Source: Halapricum desulfuricans | GTDB lineage: Archaea; Halobacteriota; Halobacteria; Halobacteriales; Haloarculaceae | NCBI RefSeq assembly: GCF_017094525.1 | Contig: NZ_CP064788.1 | Coordinates: 2,093,030-2,157,029, forward strand | Length of the DNA stretch: 64,000 nt | Direction: 5' to 3' | In this document: positions 51,780 through 61,389 of the stretch, one piece after another | Layout: every line of letters starts with the position of its first letter | Numbering within the stretch: the stretch's first letter is position 1 | Program-made: the position numbers and the translations under genes | Notes under the pieces: generated by a model | Told to the model about the DNA's origin: nothing | The model's database searches: none | The model's input: the letters and a program-made list of their open reading frames with translations, nothing else

Positions 51780-53699
51780 CTACAGGAACCTGAACGTCTC
51801 AAGGTTCTTCGGCGCGAACGTCCGCAGGTTGTACTCGTGATACAGCGCCGAGGACAGGTCCTGCACGGACGATTCGTCGCCGTGGACACAGAGGACCTTC
51901 TCCGGACGGGGATTCATCGTCTTCACGAAGTTCTCCAGACCCTGACGGTCGGCGTGGCCGGAGAAGCCGTCGACAGTCTCGACGTCCATTCGCATTTTCA
52001 TCGTGTTCGACCGGCCGGTACCGTTGCCGACGGGGATCTCGTCCCAGCCGTTCTGGATCCGCCGGCCGAGCGTCCCCTGGGCCTGATACCCGACGAACAC
52101 GAGTTTCGAGTCCGCATCCGAGCCGAGGTGTTCGAGCCAGGACATGATCGGACCGCCGGTGACCATCCCCGACGTCGAGAGGATGATCGCCGGATCGCCA
52201 TCGGCGACCTCCCGGCGCTCGTCTTCGCCGCCGTCGATGTGGTTGAACTGCTCGGCGAGGAACGGGTTCTCGTCCTCGTGGAAGATCCGATCCCGCAGAT
52301 CGTCGCGCAGGTACTCCGGATAGGTCGTGTGGATGGCCGTCGCCTCCCAGATCATCCCGTCCAGGTGAACCGGCATCTCCGGGATATCGCCCTCCCGCAT
52401 CGCCTCTTCGAGGACGAGCATGATCTCCTGGGAGCGGCCGACCGCGAACGCGGGAATCAGGATCTTCCCGTCCTTCTCGTAGGTGTCGTTGATGACCTCC
52501 TTGAGTTTGCGCTCGGAGTCTTCCTGGTCGGTCTGGTAGTCGTTGCGGCCGCCGTAGGTCGATTCGAGGACGAGCGTCTCGACGCGCGGGAACTCGTTGA
52601 CCGCGCCGTTGAACAGCCGAGTGTCCTCGTAGTGGATGTCGCCGGAGAAGGCGATGTTGTACAGGCCGTCGCCGATGTGGAAGTGCGCGATCGACGAGCC
52701 GAGGATGTGCCCGGCGTTGTGCAGCGTGAGCTTGATGTCCGGGGAGATGTCGGTCACGTCGCCGTACTCGATCGGGATGGTGTGCTTGATCGCCTCCCGG
52801 ACCATCTCCGAGTCGTACGGCGGGGTGCGTCCCTCCTTGGCGGCGACGTCGAGGTAATCCAGCGTGAGCAGCCCCATCAGATCGCGGGTCGGCTCCGTCG
52901 TGTAGATCGGGCCGTCGTAACCGTACTTGAACAGCAGCGGAATGAGCGCCGAGTGATCGAGGTGGGCGTGAGTCAGTACGACGGCGTCAAGCGAACTCGC
53001 GCCGGCACCGAGCGCTTCCGGCACTTGGAGGTAGGGCACTTCCCCTTCGGCGCCCGGCTTGTCGCCACAGTCGACCAGCACGCGCGTCTCGGGCGTCGAG
53101 ACGATGAACGCCGCTCGGCCGACTTCCCGGCAGCAGCCGAGCGTCGTGATCCGGACCCACTGGTCGTCGGACATCTCCTCGCGGTGGATCTGGCGACCGA
53201 TCCGCTCCAGGATGTCGCGGCGTTCGTCGCGCTCCTGCTTGAGGAAGTTCCGGACGTTCGCCACCGTCGAGGACTCGATCGGCGGGGTCCGAACGACCTC
53301 GGGCGTCCATCCGACCTCCTGTGTAATCTCGCGCATCGTCGCGCCGTGGCGACCGATCACGAGGCCCGGTTTCTCGGCCTCGATGACGACCTCGCCGGTG
53401 TCGGCGTGGAAGTCGAGGTCCGTGACACCTGCCTGCTCGGGGATAACCGACTCGATCTGCTCGCGTGCGTCCTCGGGTCGAGTGAGCACATCCGGGTCGG
53501 GACGGACGGTGATCCGCTTGCGCAGTTTCGAGGCGAGCCGCCGGACGAGGTCGCCGTCCTGGGCGAACTGCTTGGGATCGCGCGTGTAAACGACCAGTTC
53601 CGGCCCCTCGAACGTGACGTCCGAAATCGAGATGCCGGCCGGTACCTCGTTGCGAATCGTTTCCTCAATCTCCTCGAGTTTCTGGTCTACCCTGCTCAT
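51780..53699 (-). CDS. Archaeal cleavage/termination nuclease aCPSF1 (beta-CASP)
   Basis: The 639-residue protein has an N-terminal KH-type RNA-binding region (to about 150, with VIGRHGATMREI). A metallo-beta-lactamase domain with LTHAHLDHS follows (near 240). The beta-CASP insert and the late motifs STYGGRN, GFSGHADRQ and CVHGDES complete it. In archaea this enzyme cuts nascent RNA at U-rich ends and drives transcription termination, and it is nearly universal and essential. Length (about 635-640) and domain order match the family. It lies convergent to carbonic anhydrase. Confidence 0.95.
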   Translation of the reverse strand: MSRVDQKLEEIEETIRNEVPAGISISDVTFEGPELVVYTRDPKQFAQDGDLVRRLASKLRKRITVRPDPDVLTRPEDAREQIESVIPEQAGVTDLDFHADTGEVVIEAEKPGLVIGRHGATMREITQEVGWTPEVVRTPPIESSTVANVRNFLKQERDERRDILERIGRQIHREEMSDDQWVRITTLGCCREVGRAAFIVSTPETRVLVDCGDKPGAEGEVPYLQVPEALGAGASSLDAVVLTHAHLDHSALIPLLFKYGYDGPIYTTEPTRDLMGLLTLDYLDVAAKEGRTPPYDSEMVREAIKHTIPIEYGDVTDISPDIKLTLHNAGHILGSSIAHFHIGDGLYNIAFSGDIHYEDTRLFNGAVNEFPRVETLVLESTYGGRNDYQTDQEDSERKLKEVINDTYEKDGKILIPAFAVGRSQEIMLVLEEAMREGDIPEMPVHLDGMIWEATAIHTTYPEYLRDDLRDRIFHEDENPFLAEQFNHIDGGEDERREVADGDPAIILSTSGMVTGGPIMSWLEHLGSDADSKLVFVGYQAQGTLGRRIQNGWDEIPVGNGTGRSNTMKMRMDVETVDGFSGHADRQGLENFVKTMNPRPEKVLCVHGDESSVQDLSSALYHEYNLRTFAPKNLETFRFL

Positions 53700-53882
53700 G
53701 GCTGGACAAGACGACGCGACACGTACGCACCGCGGCTGGTCGCCGCAGTCCTCGTGTCGTGATAACTGCTGGATAAGACTGTCATATCTGGCGAGTTGAC
53801 TGCATGTCGGTGTACCACTCCGGACGCTCGCGACGCGATGGCCCGGAAAACCGATCTATACCTGTTCGTATTTCCCTCCGAT

Positions 53883-53889
53883 TATAAAA
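53883..53889 (+). promoter_or_regulatory. TATA box setting the start of the gene at 53913
   Basis: The box TATAAAA is followed 23 bases later by an ATG, the spacing of leaderless haloarchaeal genes. It shows that the in-frame region before 53913 is promoter rather than protein. Confidence 0.65.
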
Positions 53890-53912
53890 GCCTTCGCAAA
53901 GAACTGCCGTCG

Positions 53913-54398
53913 ATGAGACTGACACGCGAGGCCGTCCGCGCCGAATACGAGTGGGTCCGTGATCGGGGCTCGGACGTCGTGCCGATCGTCAACACGGTCC
54001 GGTCGGATCTCGGTGAAGCGTTCGGGACGACGGTCGATCCGATCGGGATCGGACAGTACGACGACGCCGTCGACGCGGTCTTCGCCGACGGCGACCGGGC
54101 CGTCAACGTCGCCGCGCTCGTGGGCCTGCTGCGAGACCTCGACGTACCGGGCGATTACCCGGGATTCGTCGTCGACGAGTTGCTCGCGCGCGAACTGGCG
54201 GCGATGATCGCCGGCGAGCAACCCCTGCGCCTGCTCGCCGAGGCGACGTTTCACTACGCGGACGTGTACACCCACGGCGACGCCGACGACCCCGCCGGCC
54301 TCGACGACCTCGACGCGGCCCTTGCTGCCGGCGTTCAGACGCGCCTGCCCGGCTGGGAGTGGCAAGCGACGGACAGTCCGTTCGGTATCGACGACTAG
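53913..54398 (+). CDS. Conserved protein of unknown function
   Basis: From the ATG at 53913 this encodes 161 residues starting MRLTREAVRAEYEWVRDRGS. It is soluble, acidic and mostly helical. A longer frame starts at 53838, but its first 25 codons are rich in Lys, Tyr and Phe and overlap a strong TATA box, so the shorter start is preferred. I recognise no domain. The last part (TRLPGWEWQATDSPFGID) has conserved-looking Trp and Gly residues. It precedes the HerA-like ATPase by 92 bases on the same strand. Confidence 0.7.
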   Translation: MRLTREAVRAEYEWVRDRGSDVVPIVNTVRSDLGEAFGTTVDPIGIGQYDDAVDAVFADGDRAVNVAALVGLLRDLDVPGDYPGFVVDELLARELAAMIAGEQPLRLLAEATFHYADVYTHGDADDPAGLDDLDAALAAGVQTRLPGWEWQATDSPFGIDD

Positions 54399-54490
54399 CA
54401 ATCGGCTCTCCCCGCGACTCGCTCGGCTGTCGCTTTGCCGAGAGGTGTCTGACTGAGAGTTATGCCCGATGGAACGGTCATGTGACACAT

Positions 54491-56152
54491 ATGAGCGACG
54501 AGCGGACGATCACGGTCGCGGAGGTGAGCGACGGCCCGGGCGGTTCCGGCGAACCCGGCTCCGACGTCTCGCTCCCAGTTATCGAGTTACTGACTGGTCG
54601 AGGATTTGTCACTGGAAAAAGTGGTAGCGGTAAGAGTAACACCGCCTCGGTCATCGCCGAGAACCTGCTCGACTCCGGGTTCGGCCTGTTGATCGTCGAC
54701 ATCGACGGCGAGTACTACGGTCTCAAAGAGGAATACGAGATCCTCCACGTCGGGGCCGACGAGGAGTGTGACATTCAGGTAACGACCGAGCACGCCGAGA
54801 AGATCGCGGGGCTGGCCCTCGAGGAGAACGTGCCGATCATTCTGGACATCTCGTCGTTCCTGGACGACGACGAGGCCGAACAGTTGCTGACTGAGGTCTC
54901 GAAACACCTCTTCGCGAAGGCCAAGAAGCTCAAACAGCCGTTCCTGTTGCTGGTCGAGGAGGTCCACGAGTGGATCCCCGAAAACGGGTCGGTCAGCGAG
55001 GCCGGCAAGATGCTGATCAAGATCGGCAAGCGCGGGCGCAAACACGGACTCGGCGTCGTCGGGATCAGCCAGCGCCCCGCCGACGTCAAGAAAGACTACA
55101 TCACTCAGTGTGACTGGCTCGTCTGGCATCGATTGACGTGGAACAACGACACGAAGGTCGTCCGGCGCGTACTCGACGGTGAGTACGCCGACGCGGTCGA
55201 GGACCTCGGCGACGGCGAGGCCTTCCTGATGACCGACTGGTCGGAGTCGATTCGGCGAGTGCAGTTCCATCGCAAGCAGACCTTCGACGCCGGGGCGACG
55301 CCCGGGCTGGACGACTTCGAGCGCCCGGAACTGAAGTCCGTCAGCGACGATCTCGTCTCGGAGCTACAGGAGATCAGCGAGGAGGAGCGCCAGCGCGAGG
55401 ACACGATCGCGGAACTGCGGGAGGAACTGGACAAGAAGAACTCCCGGATCGCCGAACTCGAGCGCGAACTCCAGGACGCGCGCGACCTGAGCCGGATGGC
55501 CGACCAGTTCGTCGACGCGATGTTGGATCAGGTCGAGGGTGCCAGCCCCGGCCGGACCGAGACCGAGCGCATGCGCGCCCGTCGACAGCGCCGCGAGGAG
55601 CAGGACACGACCGACGAGGAGGCGCTCGAGTTCGAGCCGTTCGAGGCGCCCGCTGACCTCGAGGAGTCGGCCGACGCGCTGGATTTTTCCGACGCCGACA
55701 TGCCGGCGTTCGGGTTCGAGACCGGATCGCACGGTTCCGAAGGCAGCGACGACGAGGCGATCGCCGAGGCGGTCGGAGCCGTCGACGGGACCGACGAATC
55801 GTCGGTCGATCGCCCGATGCCGGCCGCGGTGTCGTCGCTTCGAACGGAGATCCGGAACCTCGACGAGAAGGCTCGACGGATGCTGGCGCACTACGACGAG
55901 CAGGGGCCGGCGACGCCGCTCGACGCACATTTCGTCGCCGGGGGGACTGGCGACCGGACTGACGCCTACGCACACAACCGGCGGCTCCGGACTGCGGGGC
56001 TGATCGAACACGTCGGCCGCGGGAACTACGACGTCTGTCTCCGGAAGCGACTCGACGAGACGACGAACGGCCGACTCGCTGAGAACGAACTCGACGCGTT
56101 CCGGGACGAACTGGCTATCGCCTTCGGTCGAACCGATAGCGACCGGGACTAG
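54491..56152 (+). CDS. HerA-like ATPase (DUF87) with coiled coil and C-terminal winged-helix-like region
   Basis: The 553-residue protein, from the ATG at 54491, has Walker [12 protein letters not shown] (near 40), Walker [15 protein letters not shown] (near 155) and [16 protein letters not shown] (near 197). These are typical of HerA/FtsK-type DNA translocases in the DUF87 group. A coiled coil (about 290-340) leads to an acidic linker and a terminal domain (about 440-550). HerA works with NurA on DNA ends; no nurA gene is seen here, so a role in DNA translocation is inferred from the motor only. Its stop overlaps the convergent DUF2391 gene. Confidence 0.86.
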   Translation: MSDERTITVAEVSDGPGGSGEPGSDVSLPVIELLTGRGFVTGKSGSGKSNTASVIAENLLDSGFGLLIVDIDGEYYGLKEEYEILHVGADEECDIQVTTEHAEKIAGLALEENVPIILDISSFLDDDEAEQLLTEVSKHLFAKAKKLKQPFLLLVEEVHEWIPENGSVSEAGKMLIKIGKRGRKHGLGVVGISQRPADVKKDYITQCDWLVWHRLTWNNDTKVVRRVLDGEYADAVEDLGDGEAFLMTDWSESIRRVQFHRKQTFDAGATPGLDDFERPELKSVSDDLVSELQEISEEERQREDTIAELREELDKKNSRIAELERELQDARDLSRMADQFVDAMLDQVEGASPGRTETERMRARRQRREEQDTTDEEALEFEPFEAPADLEESADALDFSDADMPAFGFETGSHGSEGSDDEAIAEAVGAVDGTDESSVDRPMPAAVSSLRTEIRNLDEKARRMLAHYDEQGPATPLDAHFVAGGTGDRTDAYAHNRRLRTAGLIEHVGRGNYDVCLRKRLDETTNGRLAENELDAFRDELAIAFGRTDSDRD

Positions 56153-56712
56153 CTCCCCGGAAGGATGTCGCCCAGGGCCGCACCGATCGACATGGGGACG
56201 AACGCGACCGCGACGTTCGCGAGCGCGACGGCCGGCCGACTCCAGTCGACACGCCCCCATGCAGTCAGCAGTACTACAGCCAGCAGAAACGAGATCGTGA
56301 GAACGCCGGCGAGTCGGAGTGGAACGACTCCGAACAGCCGGCGCCTGACGCGCACGTCCTGAATCTCCGCGACGTACAGCACTCCGGTCGTGATCGCCAG
56401 CGCGGACAGGGCAGTGCCGACAAGAAGCAGTGGGCGGGTCGCGAGGAACGCGCCGATCTCGCCCGTGCCGCCCTCGACGGCCATCGGGATCCCGAACAGC
56501 AGCGCACCGAGCAGTGCCTCCGTCGCATCCGCGCGATCAAACCCCCAGATGACGCGTCCGAACGCGGCGTCGGAACGGGACGCCTCCGAAGCGACTGTCA
56601 TCGCCGCTTCGACCTGTTCGCGCTCCGTTTCGGAGTCGACTGTCTCGGCCAGTTCCTCGAGCCGGTCGAAGACGTCCCCGATGTCGGGGTGGTCGGAGTC
56701 TCCAGTACTCAT
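56149..56712 (-). CDS. DUF2391-type membrane protein
   Basis: The 187-residue protein, from the ATG at 56712, has a helical acidic N-terminus (1-65). About four membrane helices follow (about 67-85, 87-108, 125-145 and 155-180). The segment [22 protein letters not shown] is typical of this integral membrane family. Function is unknown. A longer frame to 56820 is rejected because it crosses the promoter region shared with tfb. Its 3' end overlaps the HerA-like gene by four bases, tail to tail. Confidence 0.78.
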   Translation of the reverse strand: MSTGDSDHPDIGDVFDRLEELAETVDSETEREQVEAAMTVASEASRSDAAFGRVIWGFDRADATEALLGALLFGIPMAVEGGTGEIGAFLATRPLLLVGTALSALAITTGVLYVAEIQDVRVRRRLFGVVPLRLAGVLTISFLLAVVLLTAWGRVDWSRPAVALANVAVAFVPMSIGAALGDILPGS

Positions 56713-56839
56713 GGTGATCGCCGTCCGGCCAGTAGGATCGATATGGCCATGGAGAACCCCGACAGCGCGCGAGCGGTTAACACTGCCGGCGGTAGGCAGT
56801 TCCCGGACGGGATTTTTCACTGGTTGTCACGAGGCAAAC

Positions 56840-56845
56840 TTTATC
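56840..56845 (+). promoter_or_regulatory. TATA box of tfb
   Basis: TTTATC ends 26 bases before the ATG at 56872, consistent with a leaderless or near-leaderless mRNA. Confidence 0.6.
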
Positions 56846-56871
56846 ACTGCTGTGCATCCCTAGTTGAAAAC

Positions 56872-57828
56872 ATGGAACGTTCCAGTCGGCAGCGCGAGCG
56901 AGTGGCCACCGACGAGGACACGACGGAACAGGACGAGCGCGAGCAGTGTCCGGAGTGTGGCTCGACATCGCTGATCGCGAGCGCGGACGGGGGCGAACTG
57001 GTGTGTGACGACTGCGGGCTGGTGGTGGAGGAAGGGACGATCGATCGGGGGCCCGAGTGGCGGGCGTTCAATCACGGCGAGCGCCAGGAGAAATCCCGCG
57101 TCGGCGCGCCGACGACGAAGACGATGCACGACAAGGGGTTGACGACGACGATCGACTGGAAGGACAAGGACGCCTACGGCCGGTCGATCTCCTCGAAAAA
57201 GCGCAGTCAGATGCACCGACTGCGTCGCTGGCAAGAGCGGATCCGGACGAAGGACGCCGGCGAGCGCAACCTGCAGTTTGCCCTCTCTGAAGTCGACCGC
57301 ATGGCCTCGGCGCTGGGCGTCCCGCGATCGGTTCGGGAGGTCGCGTCGGTGATCTACCGGCGGGCGCTTGACGACGACCTCATCCGCGGCCGGTCGATCG
57401 AGGGCGTCGCCACCGCGGCGCTGTATGCCGCCTGCCGACAGGAGGACATCCCGCGCAGTCTCGAGGAGGTCTCGGACGTCTCGCGGGTCGAACAGAAAGA
57501 GATCGGCCGGACGTATCGCTACATCGCCCAGGAACTCGGGTTGAAGATGAAGCCGGTCGATCCGAAGAAGTACGTCCCGCGGTTCTGCTCGTCGCTCGAA
57601 CTGACCGAAGAGGTCCAGTCGAAGGCCAACGAGATTATCGACGTGACCGCCGAGAAGGGCCTGCTCTCGGGCAAATCGCCGACCGGCTACGCCGCCGCCG
57701 CGATCTACGCCGCCTCGCTGCTCTGCAACGAGAAGAAGACCCAGCGCGAGGTCGCAGACGTCGCGCAGGTCACCGAAGTCACCATCCGAAACCGCTATCA
57801 GGAACAGATCGAAGCGATGGGACTGTAA
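56872..57828 (+). CDS. tfb: Transcription initiation factor IIB (TFB)
   Basis: This 318-residue protein has an acidic N-terminus, then a zinc ribbon (CPECGS and CDDCGL, residues 26-50). The B-finger/linker region includes [13 protein letters not shown] and [16 protein letters not shown]. Two cyclin folds follow (about 120-215 and 215-318), ending with an HTH-like [19 protein letters not shown] joins TBP at TATA boxes and recruits RNA polymerase. Haloarchaea have several TFB paralogues, and which one this is cannot be told. The start at 56872 is set by the TATA box at 56840. Confidence 0.95.
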   Translation: MERSSRQRERVATDEDTTEQDEREQCPECGSTSLIASADGGELVCDDCGLVVEEGTIDRGPEWRAFNHGERQEKSRVGAPTTKTMHDKGLTTTIDWKDKDAYGRSISSKKRSQMHRLRRWQERIRTKDAGERNLQFALSEVDRMASALGVPRSVREVASVIYRRALDDDLIRGRSIEGVATAALYAACRQEDIPRSLEEVSDVSRVEQKEIGRTYRYIAQELGLKMKPVDPKKYVPRFCSSLELTEEVQSKANEIIDVTAEKGLLSGKSPTGYAAAAIYAASLLCNEKKTQREVADVAQVTEVTIRNRYQEQIEAMGL

Positions 57829-57860
57829 TCGCGGCGCGAAACTACTCTCGATCGGCGTGA

Positions 57861-59141
57861 CTACTCCTCGACGACTTCGATCCCGCGGTTGTTCACGGCG
57901 GCGGGGTCGAGCCCGACTTCCTCGAGGAACTGCTTGTACTCGCGTTCGCACTTCTCTGCCTTTTGCTGGCGCTCGGAGGCGCGGTCACACAGCGCGACCA
58001 GATCCTCGGGCACGTCGTTGGTATAGACGATCCAGTGGTTGATCAGATCCGAGAGGCGGCGAATCGGCGAGGTGAAGTGGCCGTAGATCTCGAAGTTCAG
58101 CGCGTGGTGGCCGCCGAAGGGGTCGTTCATGTACTTGGCGCGGGGCATGACTTTCATCACGGCCCACTGGATCTTGTCCAGCTGGCGCGCCGGGGCCTGT
58201 TCGAGGGTGGCGTTGACGGCCTTCCGGGGGTCGTCCCACGCACTGCCGGGGATCGAGACGCCGTCCAGTTCCTGGATCTCCTGCAGGGCCTCGTCCCACT
58301 CCTCGGGCGCGGGTTGGGGGTGAACGCGGTACATCGCCTCGACGCCGCGGTCCCACATGAGTTCGTGCGTGACGGCCTTGTTGGCCTTGAGCATGCACTC
58401 CTCGATGATGGTGTGGGCGCGGTCGCGCTTGGGATTAAGGACGAGCGAGCCGTCTTCCTTGCGCTGTTCGTGCATGCTGTCGGCCAGCTCCCACACCGCC
58501 GAGAGGTCGTCGTGCAGCGGCGCGTCGGGGTCGTCGAGTCGGTTCTCGGCCTGCGTGTAGGTCAGCCGCTCGTCGCTCTGAATGACCGACTTGTAGATCT
58601 CGATGGTCTCGTAGGAGAGGGTCTCGGGATCGAGGTGCATCTCGACGGTGTGGGCCAGCCGGTCCTCCTCGGGCACCAGCGAGCAGACAGTCTCGGCGAG
58701 GATCGGCGGCAGCATGTGGACCGTGTAGGCGGGCAGATAGACCGTGTTCCCGCGCTCGACGGCCTCGCTCCACATCGCCGTCTCGGGATTGACGTAATGG
58801 GTCACGTCGGCGATGTGGACCCACAGGACGATCTCGTCGTCGCGCACGTCGATCGAGAGGGCATCGTCGAAGTCCTGTGCGTCGATCGGGTCGACGGTGA
58901 AGGCGGTCTTCTCCCGCAGGTCGCGGCGCTCGTCGACTTCGCTCTGGATCTCTTCCTGGACGTCGGTCGTCCGTTGTTCGGCCTCTTCGAGGACCTCCGG
59001 TGGGAACGCGTCGCGGATGTCGAACTTCTCGAACAGCTCCTCGCGCTTGTTCTCCAGATGGCGGGCCAGTTCCTCGTCGATCTCCACGGGGCCCTGCCCC
59101 TCGGCGGTCCCGGCCTCGGCCTGGGCGGACTCGTCGGTCAT
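57861..59141 (-). CDS. rnr: RNB domain ribonuclease (RNase R/VacB-like), short form
   Basis: The 426-residue protein, from the ATG at 59141, has the RNB catalytic motif DPIDAQDFDDALSI (near 85), with the metal-binding aspartates present. YLPAYTVHMLPP and HFTSPIRRLSDLINH follow, typical of the family. It degrades RNA from the 3' end. It lacks the cold-shock and S1 domains seen in bacterial RNase R (about 800 residues), as is usual in halophilic archaea, where few exosomes are present and this enzyme is essential. It is convergent with tfb. Confidence 0.9.
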   Translation of the reverse strand: MTDESAQAEAGTAEGQGPVEIDEELARHLENKREELFEKFDIRDAFPPEVLEEAEQRTTDVQEEIQSEVDERRDLREKTAFTVDPIDAQDFDDALSIDVRDDEIVLWVHIADVTHYVNPETAMWSEAVERGNTVYLPAYTVHMLPPILAETVCSLVPEEDRLAHTVEMHLDPETLSYETIEIYKSVIQSDERLTYTQAENRLDDPDAPLHDDLSAVWELADSMHEQRKEDGSLVLNPKRDRAHTIIEECMLKANKAVTHELMWDRGVEAMYRVHPQPAPEEWDEALQEIQELDGVSIPGSAWDDPRKAVNATLEQAPARQLDKIQWAVMKVMPRAKYMNDPFGGHHALNFEIYGHFTSPIRRLSDLINHWIVYTNDVPEDLVALCDRASERQQKAEKCEREYKQFLEEVGLDPAAVNNRGIEVVEE

Positions 59142-59253
59142 GGCTTCCGATAGGCCCACCCCGTAGGTAGGCGTTTCGACAGGCCGGCAAGCGTCAGCGA
59201 CCCTCGGCACGGACAAACGGTCGTTTTAACCTCGTCGGCGGCAAGCGTCTCGT

Positions 59254-59769
59254 ATGAACGTCAAGTCCCGACACCACCTCCGGGCGGACGCCATCGACGA
59301 GATCGTCGAGGCCGTCCGGGAGACGCTGGGGGTCGAAATCGACGCGGACAGCTTCGAGAAGGTCGAGTTCGAGGACAGCGACTGGGACGTCGTCCTCGTG
59401 GACGGCGAACCGGCCGTCCTGTATCTGGACAGCGAGGCGCAGGGTGACTCGGCGCAAAACGGCGATGTCAGACCGTTCCTCACGGTCAGGGGAGCCAACG
59501 AGTACCCGCCGGAACGGAACGTCGTCACCGTCGACGCCGGCGCGGTCTCGTTCGTCTCGGACGGGGCCGACGTGATGCGCCCCGGGATCGTCGAGGCCGA
59601 CGACTCCATCGAGGCGGGCGATCTGGTCGTGATCGCCGAGGAGACCCACGGAAAGGTGCTGGCGATCGGGCGCGCCCGGGTCGACAGCGAGGAGATGCTC
59701 GGCGACGAGGGCAAGGTCGTCGACTCGATCCATCACGTCGGCGACGAACTGTACGAGTTCGTCGCGTAG
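59254..59769 (+). CDS. PUA domain RNA-binding protein
   Basis: The 171-residue protein starts MNVKSRHHLRADAIDEI, a small N-terminal domain like that of MCT-1/Tma20-type proteins. It continues with a PUA domain from about 85 (NVVTVDAGAVSFVSDGADVMRPGIV). PUA domains bind structured RNA. In eukaryotes MCT-1 acts in translation recycling or initiation, and the archaeal role is probably related. The TTTTAA motif about 30 bases before the ATG (near 59224) fits a leaderless mRNA. It is divergent from the RNB nuclease. Confidence 0.85.
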   Translation: MNVKSRHHLRADAIDEIVEAVRETLGVEIDADSFEKVEFEDSDWDVVLVDGEPAVLYLDSEAQGDSAQNGDVRPFLTVRGANEYPPERNVVTVDAGAVSFVSDGADVMRPGIVEADDSIEAGDLVVIAEETHGKVLAIGRARVDSEEMLGDEGKVVDSIHHVGDELYEFVA

Positions 59770-59869
59770 GATCGCCCGATTGCATAGGCCGGTCCAGCTT
59801 GTTTCGCGAGCGGTGACGAGCGCGGCGAACCGTTCGACGCGGAAAACGGTGGTTGCAAGTGAAAACTCC

Positions 59870-59874
59870 TATAT
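59870..59874 (+). promoter_or_regulatory. TATA box of PEP carboxylase
   Basis: TATAT ends 24 bases before the ATG at 59898. The spacing supports a leaderless mRNA. Confidence 0.5.
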
Positions 59875-59897
59875 GATCGTTCGAGAGACGGTAATAT

Positions 59898-61376
59898 ATG
59901 CCGGACCCACCGCGCGTACTCAGCACGCAACATCCAGACAACGCGACGGTTCCGTTCTTCGCGGAGGGCGAAGTGATCGAGGGCGAAGACGAGATTCAGG
60001 AGGCCTATTACGCGTACTCGCACCTCGGCGCGGACGAACAGATGTGGGACTTCGAGGGGAAGGAGGGCGACGAGTACGCAGTCAAGAAACTCCTGTCGCG
60101 GTTCGATCAGTACTTCCTGGACTCGAAACTGGGCGAGGACGTCCGCCTGACGGTCCGCGGTCCGAATCCGGACGTCGAGAAGGCCGAGGCGAAGATCTTG
60201 CTGGAGATTCTCGAGAGCATCCCGCGGTCGTACGACGCGGCGGAGCTGTTCTACGACGAGCACGACGAAGGCGTCGTGCCGCCGATTTTCGAGGTCATCA
60301 TCCCGATGGTGACCGACGCCGACCAGCTCAATGCCGTCCACGACTACTACGAGCAGTTCGTCGTCGCCAAGGGCGACGAGGAACTGCTGGACGGGCGAAC
60401 GGTCTCGGAGTGGGTCGGCGACTTCCGGCCGAACTCGATCAACGTCATCCCGCTGATCGAGGACCGCGAGCACATGCTCGCCGCCGACGAGATCATCCGA
60501 GGCTATGTCGAGGGTCGTGACGTCGACGCCCAGCGGGTCTTTCTGGCGCGTTCCGACCCGGCGCTCAACTACGGGTCGCTGTCGGCGGACCTGATCAACA
60601 AGGTCTCCATGCAGCGACTGTACGACATGGCCGAGGAGGAAGACATCGACATCTACCCGATGCTTGGGGCCGGTTCGGCACCGTTCCGGGGCAACCTCTC
60701 GCCGACGACCGTCGAGGCGACGCTCGACGCGTGGCCGGAGGTCGAGACGTACACCGTCCAGTCGGCGTTCAAGTACGATTACCCGGTCGAAACGGTCCAG
60801 GGAGCTATCGAGACGCTGCGGTCGGCCCCGGAGAGCCGACACGAGGAGCGTATCGACGAGGAGCGCGCCCTGGAAGTCGTCGACGCCGTCGAGGACGTCT
60901 ACGCCGAGCAGGTCGAACAGGTCGCGCCGCTGGTCAACCGGATCGCCGAGTACACGCCCAAGCGACGGGCCCGCAAGCTCCACGTCGGGCTGTTCGGCTA
61001 CTCCCGGGAGGTCGGCGAGACCCAGCTCCCGCGGGCGATTACCTACACTGCGACGCTGTACAGCATCGGCTTCCCGCCGACGCTGATGGGGCTTGCCGGC
61101 CTCTCGGAGGAAGACATCGCGTTCGTCGAGGAAGCGTTCCCGCGGTTCTTCGAGACGCTTGCGGACGCGGCCCGGTACTACAACCCCCGGTCGCAACTGG
61201 TCTTGCCGCTGGACGAGGAGCGTGCGACCGCCGGCCTGGATCTGGTCGACGTCGATCCCGACCCCCAGCACCGGTCGGCGACCGACGACGTCATCGACGC
61301 GCTGAACCGCGAGGACGCCGACGCCGTGCGTGCCGGAATCGTCCGGGCCGCCCAGATCCGGCAGTTCCTCGGGTAA
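59898..61376 (+). CDS. ppcA: Archaeal-type phosphoenolpyruvate carboxylase
   Basis: This 492-residue enzyme starts with the archaeal PEPC hallmark STQHPDNAT (near 9). It has EVIIPMVTDADQLN (near 134), RSDPALNYG, MLGAGSAPFRGNLSP (near 255) and a C-terminal GLAGLSEEDIAF. It adds bicarbonate to PEP to give oxaloacetate, replenishing the citric acid cycle. Length (about 490-500) separates it from the roughly 900-residue bacterial PEPC. It competes with pyruvate kinase (18835) for PEP, and the carbonic anhydrase at 51093 can supply its bicarbonate. Confidence 0.94.
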   Translation: MPDPPRVLSTQHPDNATVPFFAEGEVIEGEDEIQEAYYAYSHLGADEQMWDFEGKEGDEYAVKKLLSRFDQYFLDSKLGEDVRLTVRGPNPDVEKAEAKILLEILESIPRSYDAAELFYDEHDEGVVPPIFEVIIPMVTDADQLNAVHDYYEQFVVAKGDEELLDGRTVSEWVGDFRPNSINVIPLIEDREHMLAADEIIRGYVEGRDVDAQRVFLARSDPALNYGSLSADLINKVSMQRLYDMAEEEDIDIYPMLGAGSAPFRGNLSPTTVEATLDAWPEVETYTVQSAFKYDYPVETVQGAIETLRSAPESRHEERIDEERALEVVDAVEDVYAEQVEQVAPLVNRIAEYTPKRRARKLHVGLFGYSREVGETQLPRAITYTATLYSIGFPPTLMGLAGLSEEDIAFVEEAFPRFFETLADAARYYNPRSQLVLPLDEERATAGLDLVDVDPDPQHRSATDDVIDALNREDADAVRAGIVRAAQIRQFLG

Positions 61377-61389
61377 TTTTCCTCGCCGA

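Noticed and set aside
51837-53762. 641-residue open frame antisense to aCPSF1
   Set aside because: Its composition is that of a frame shadow. The minus-strand gene shows all catalytic motifs.
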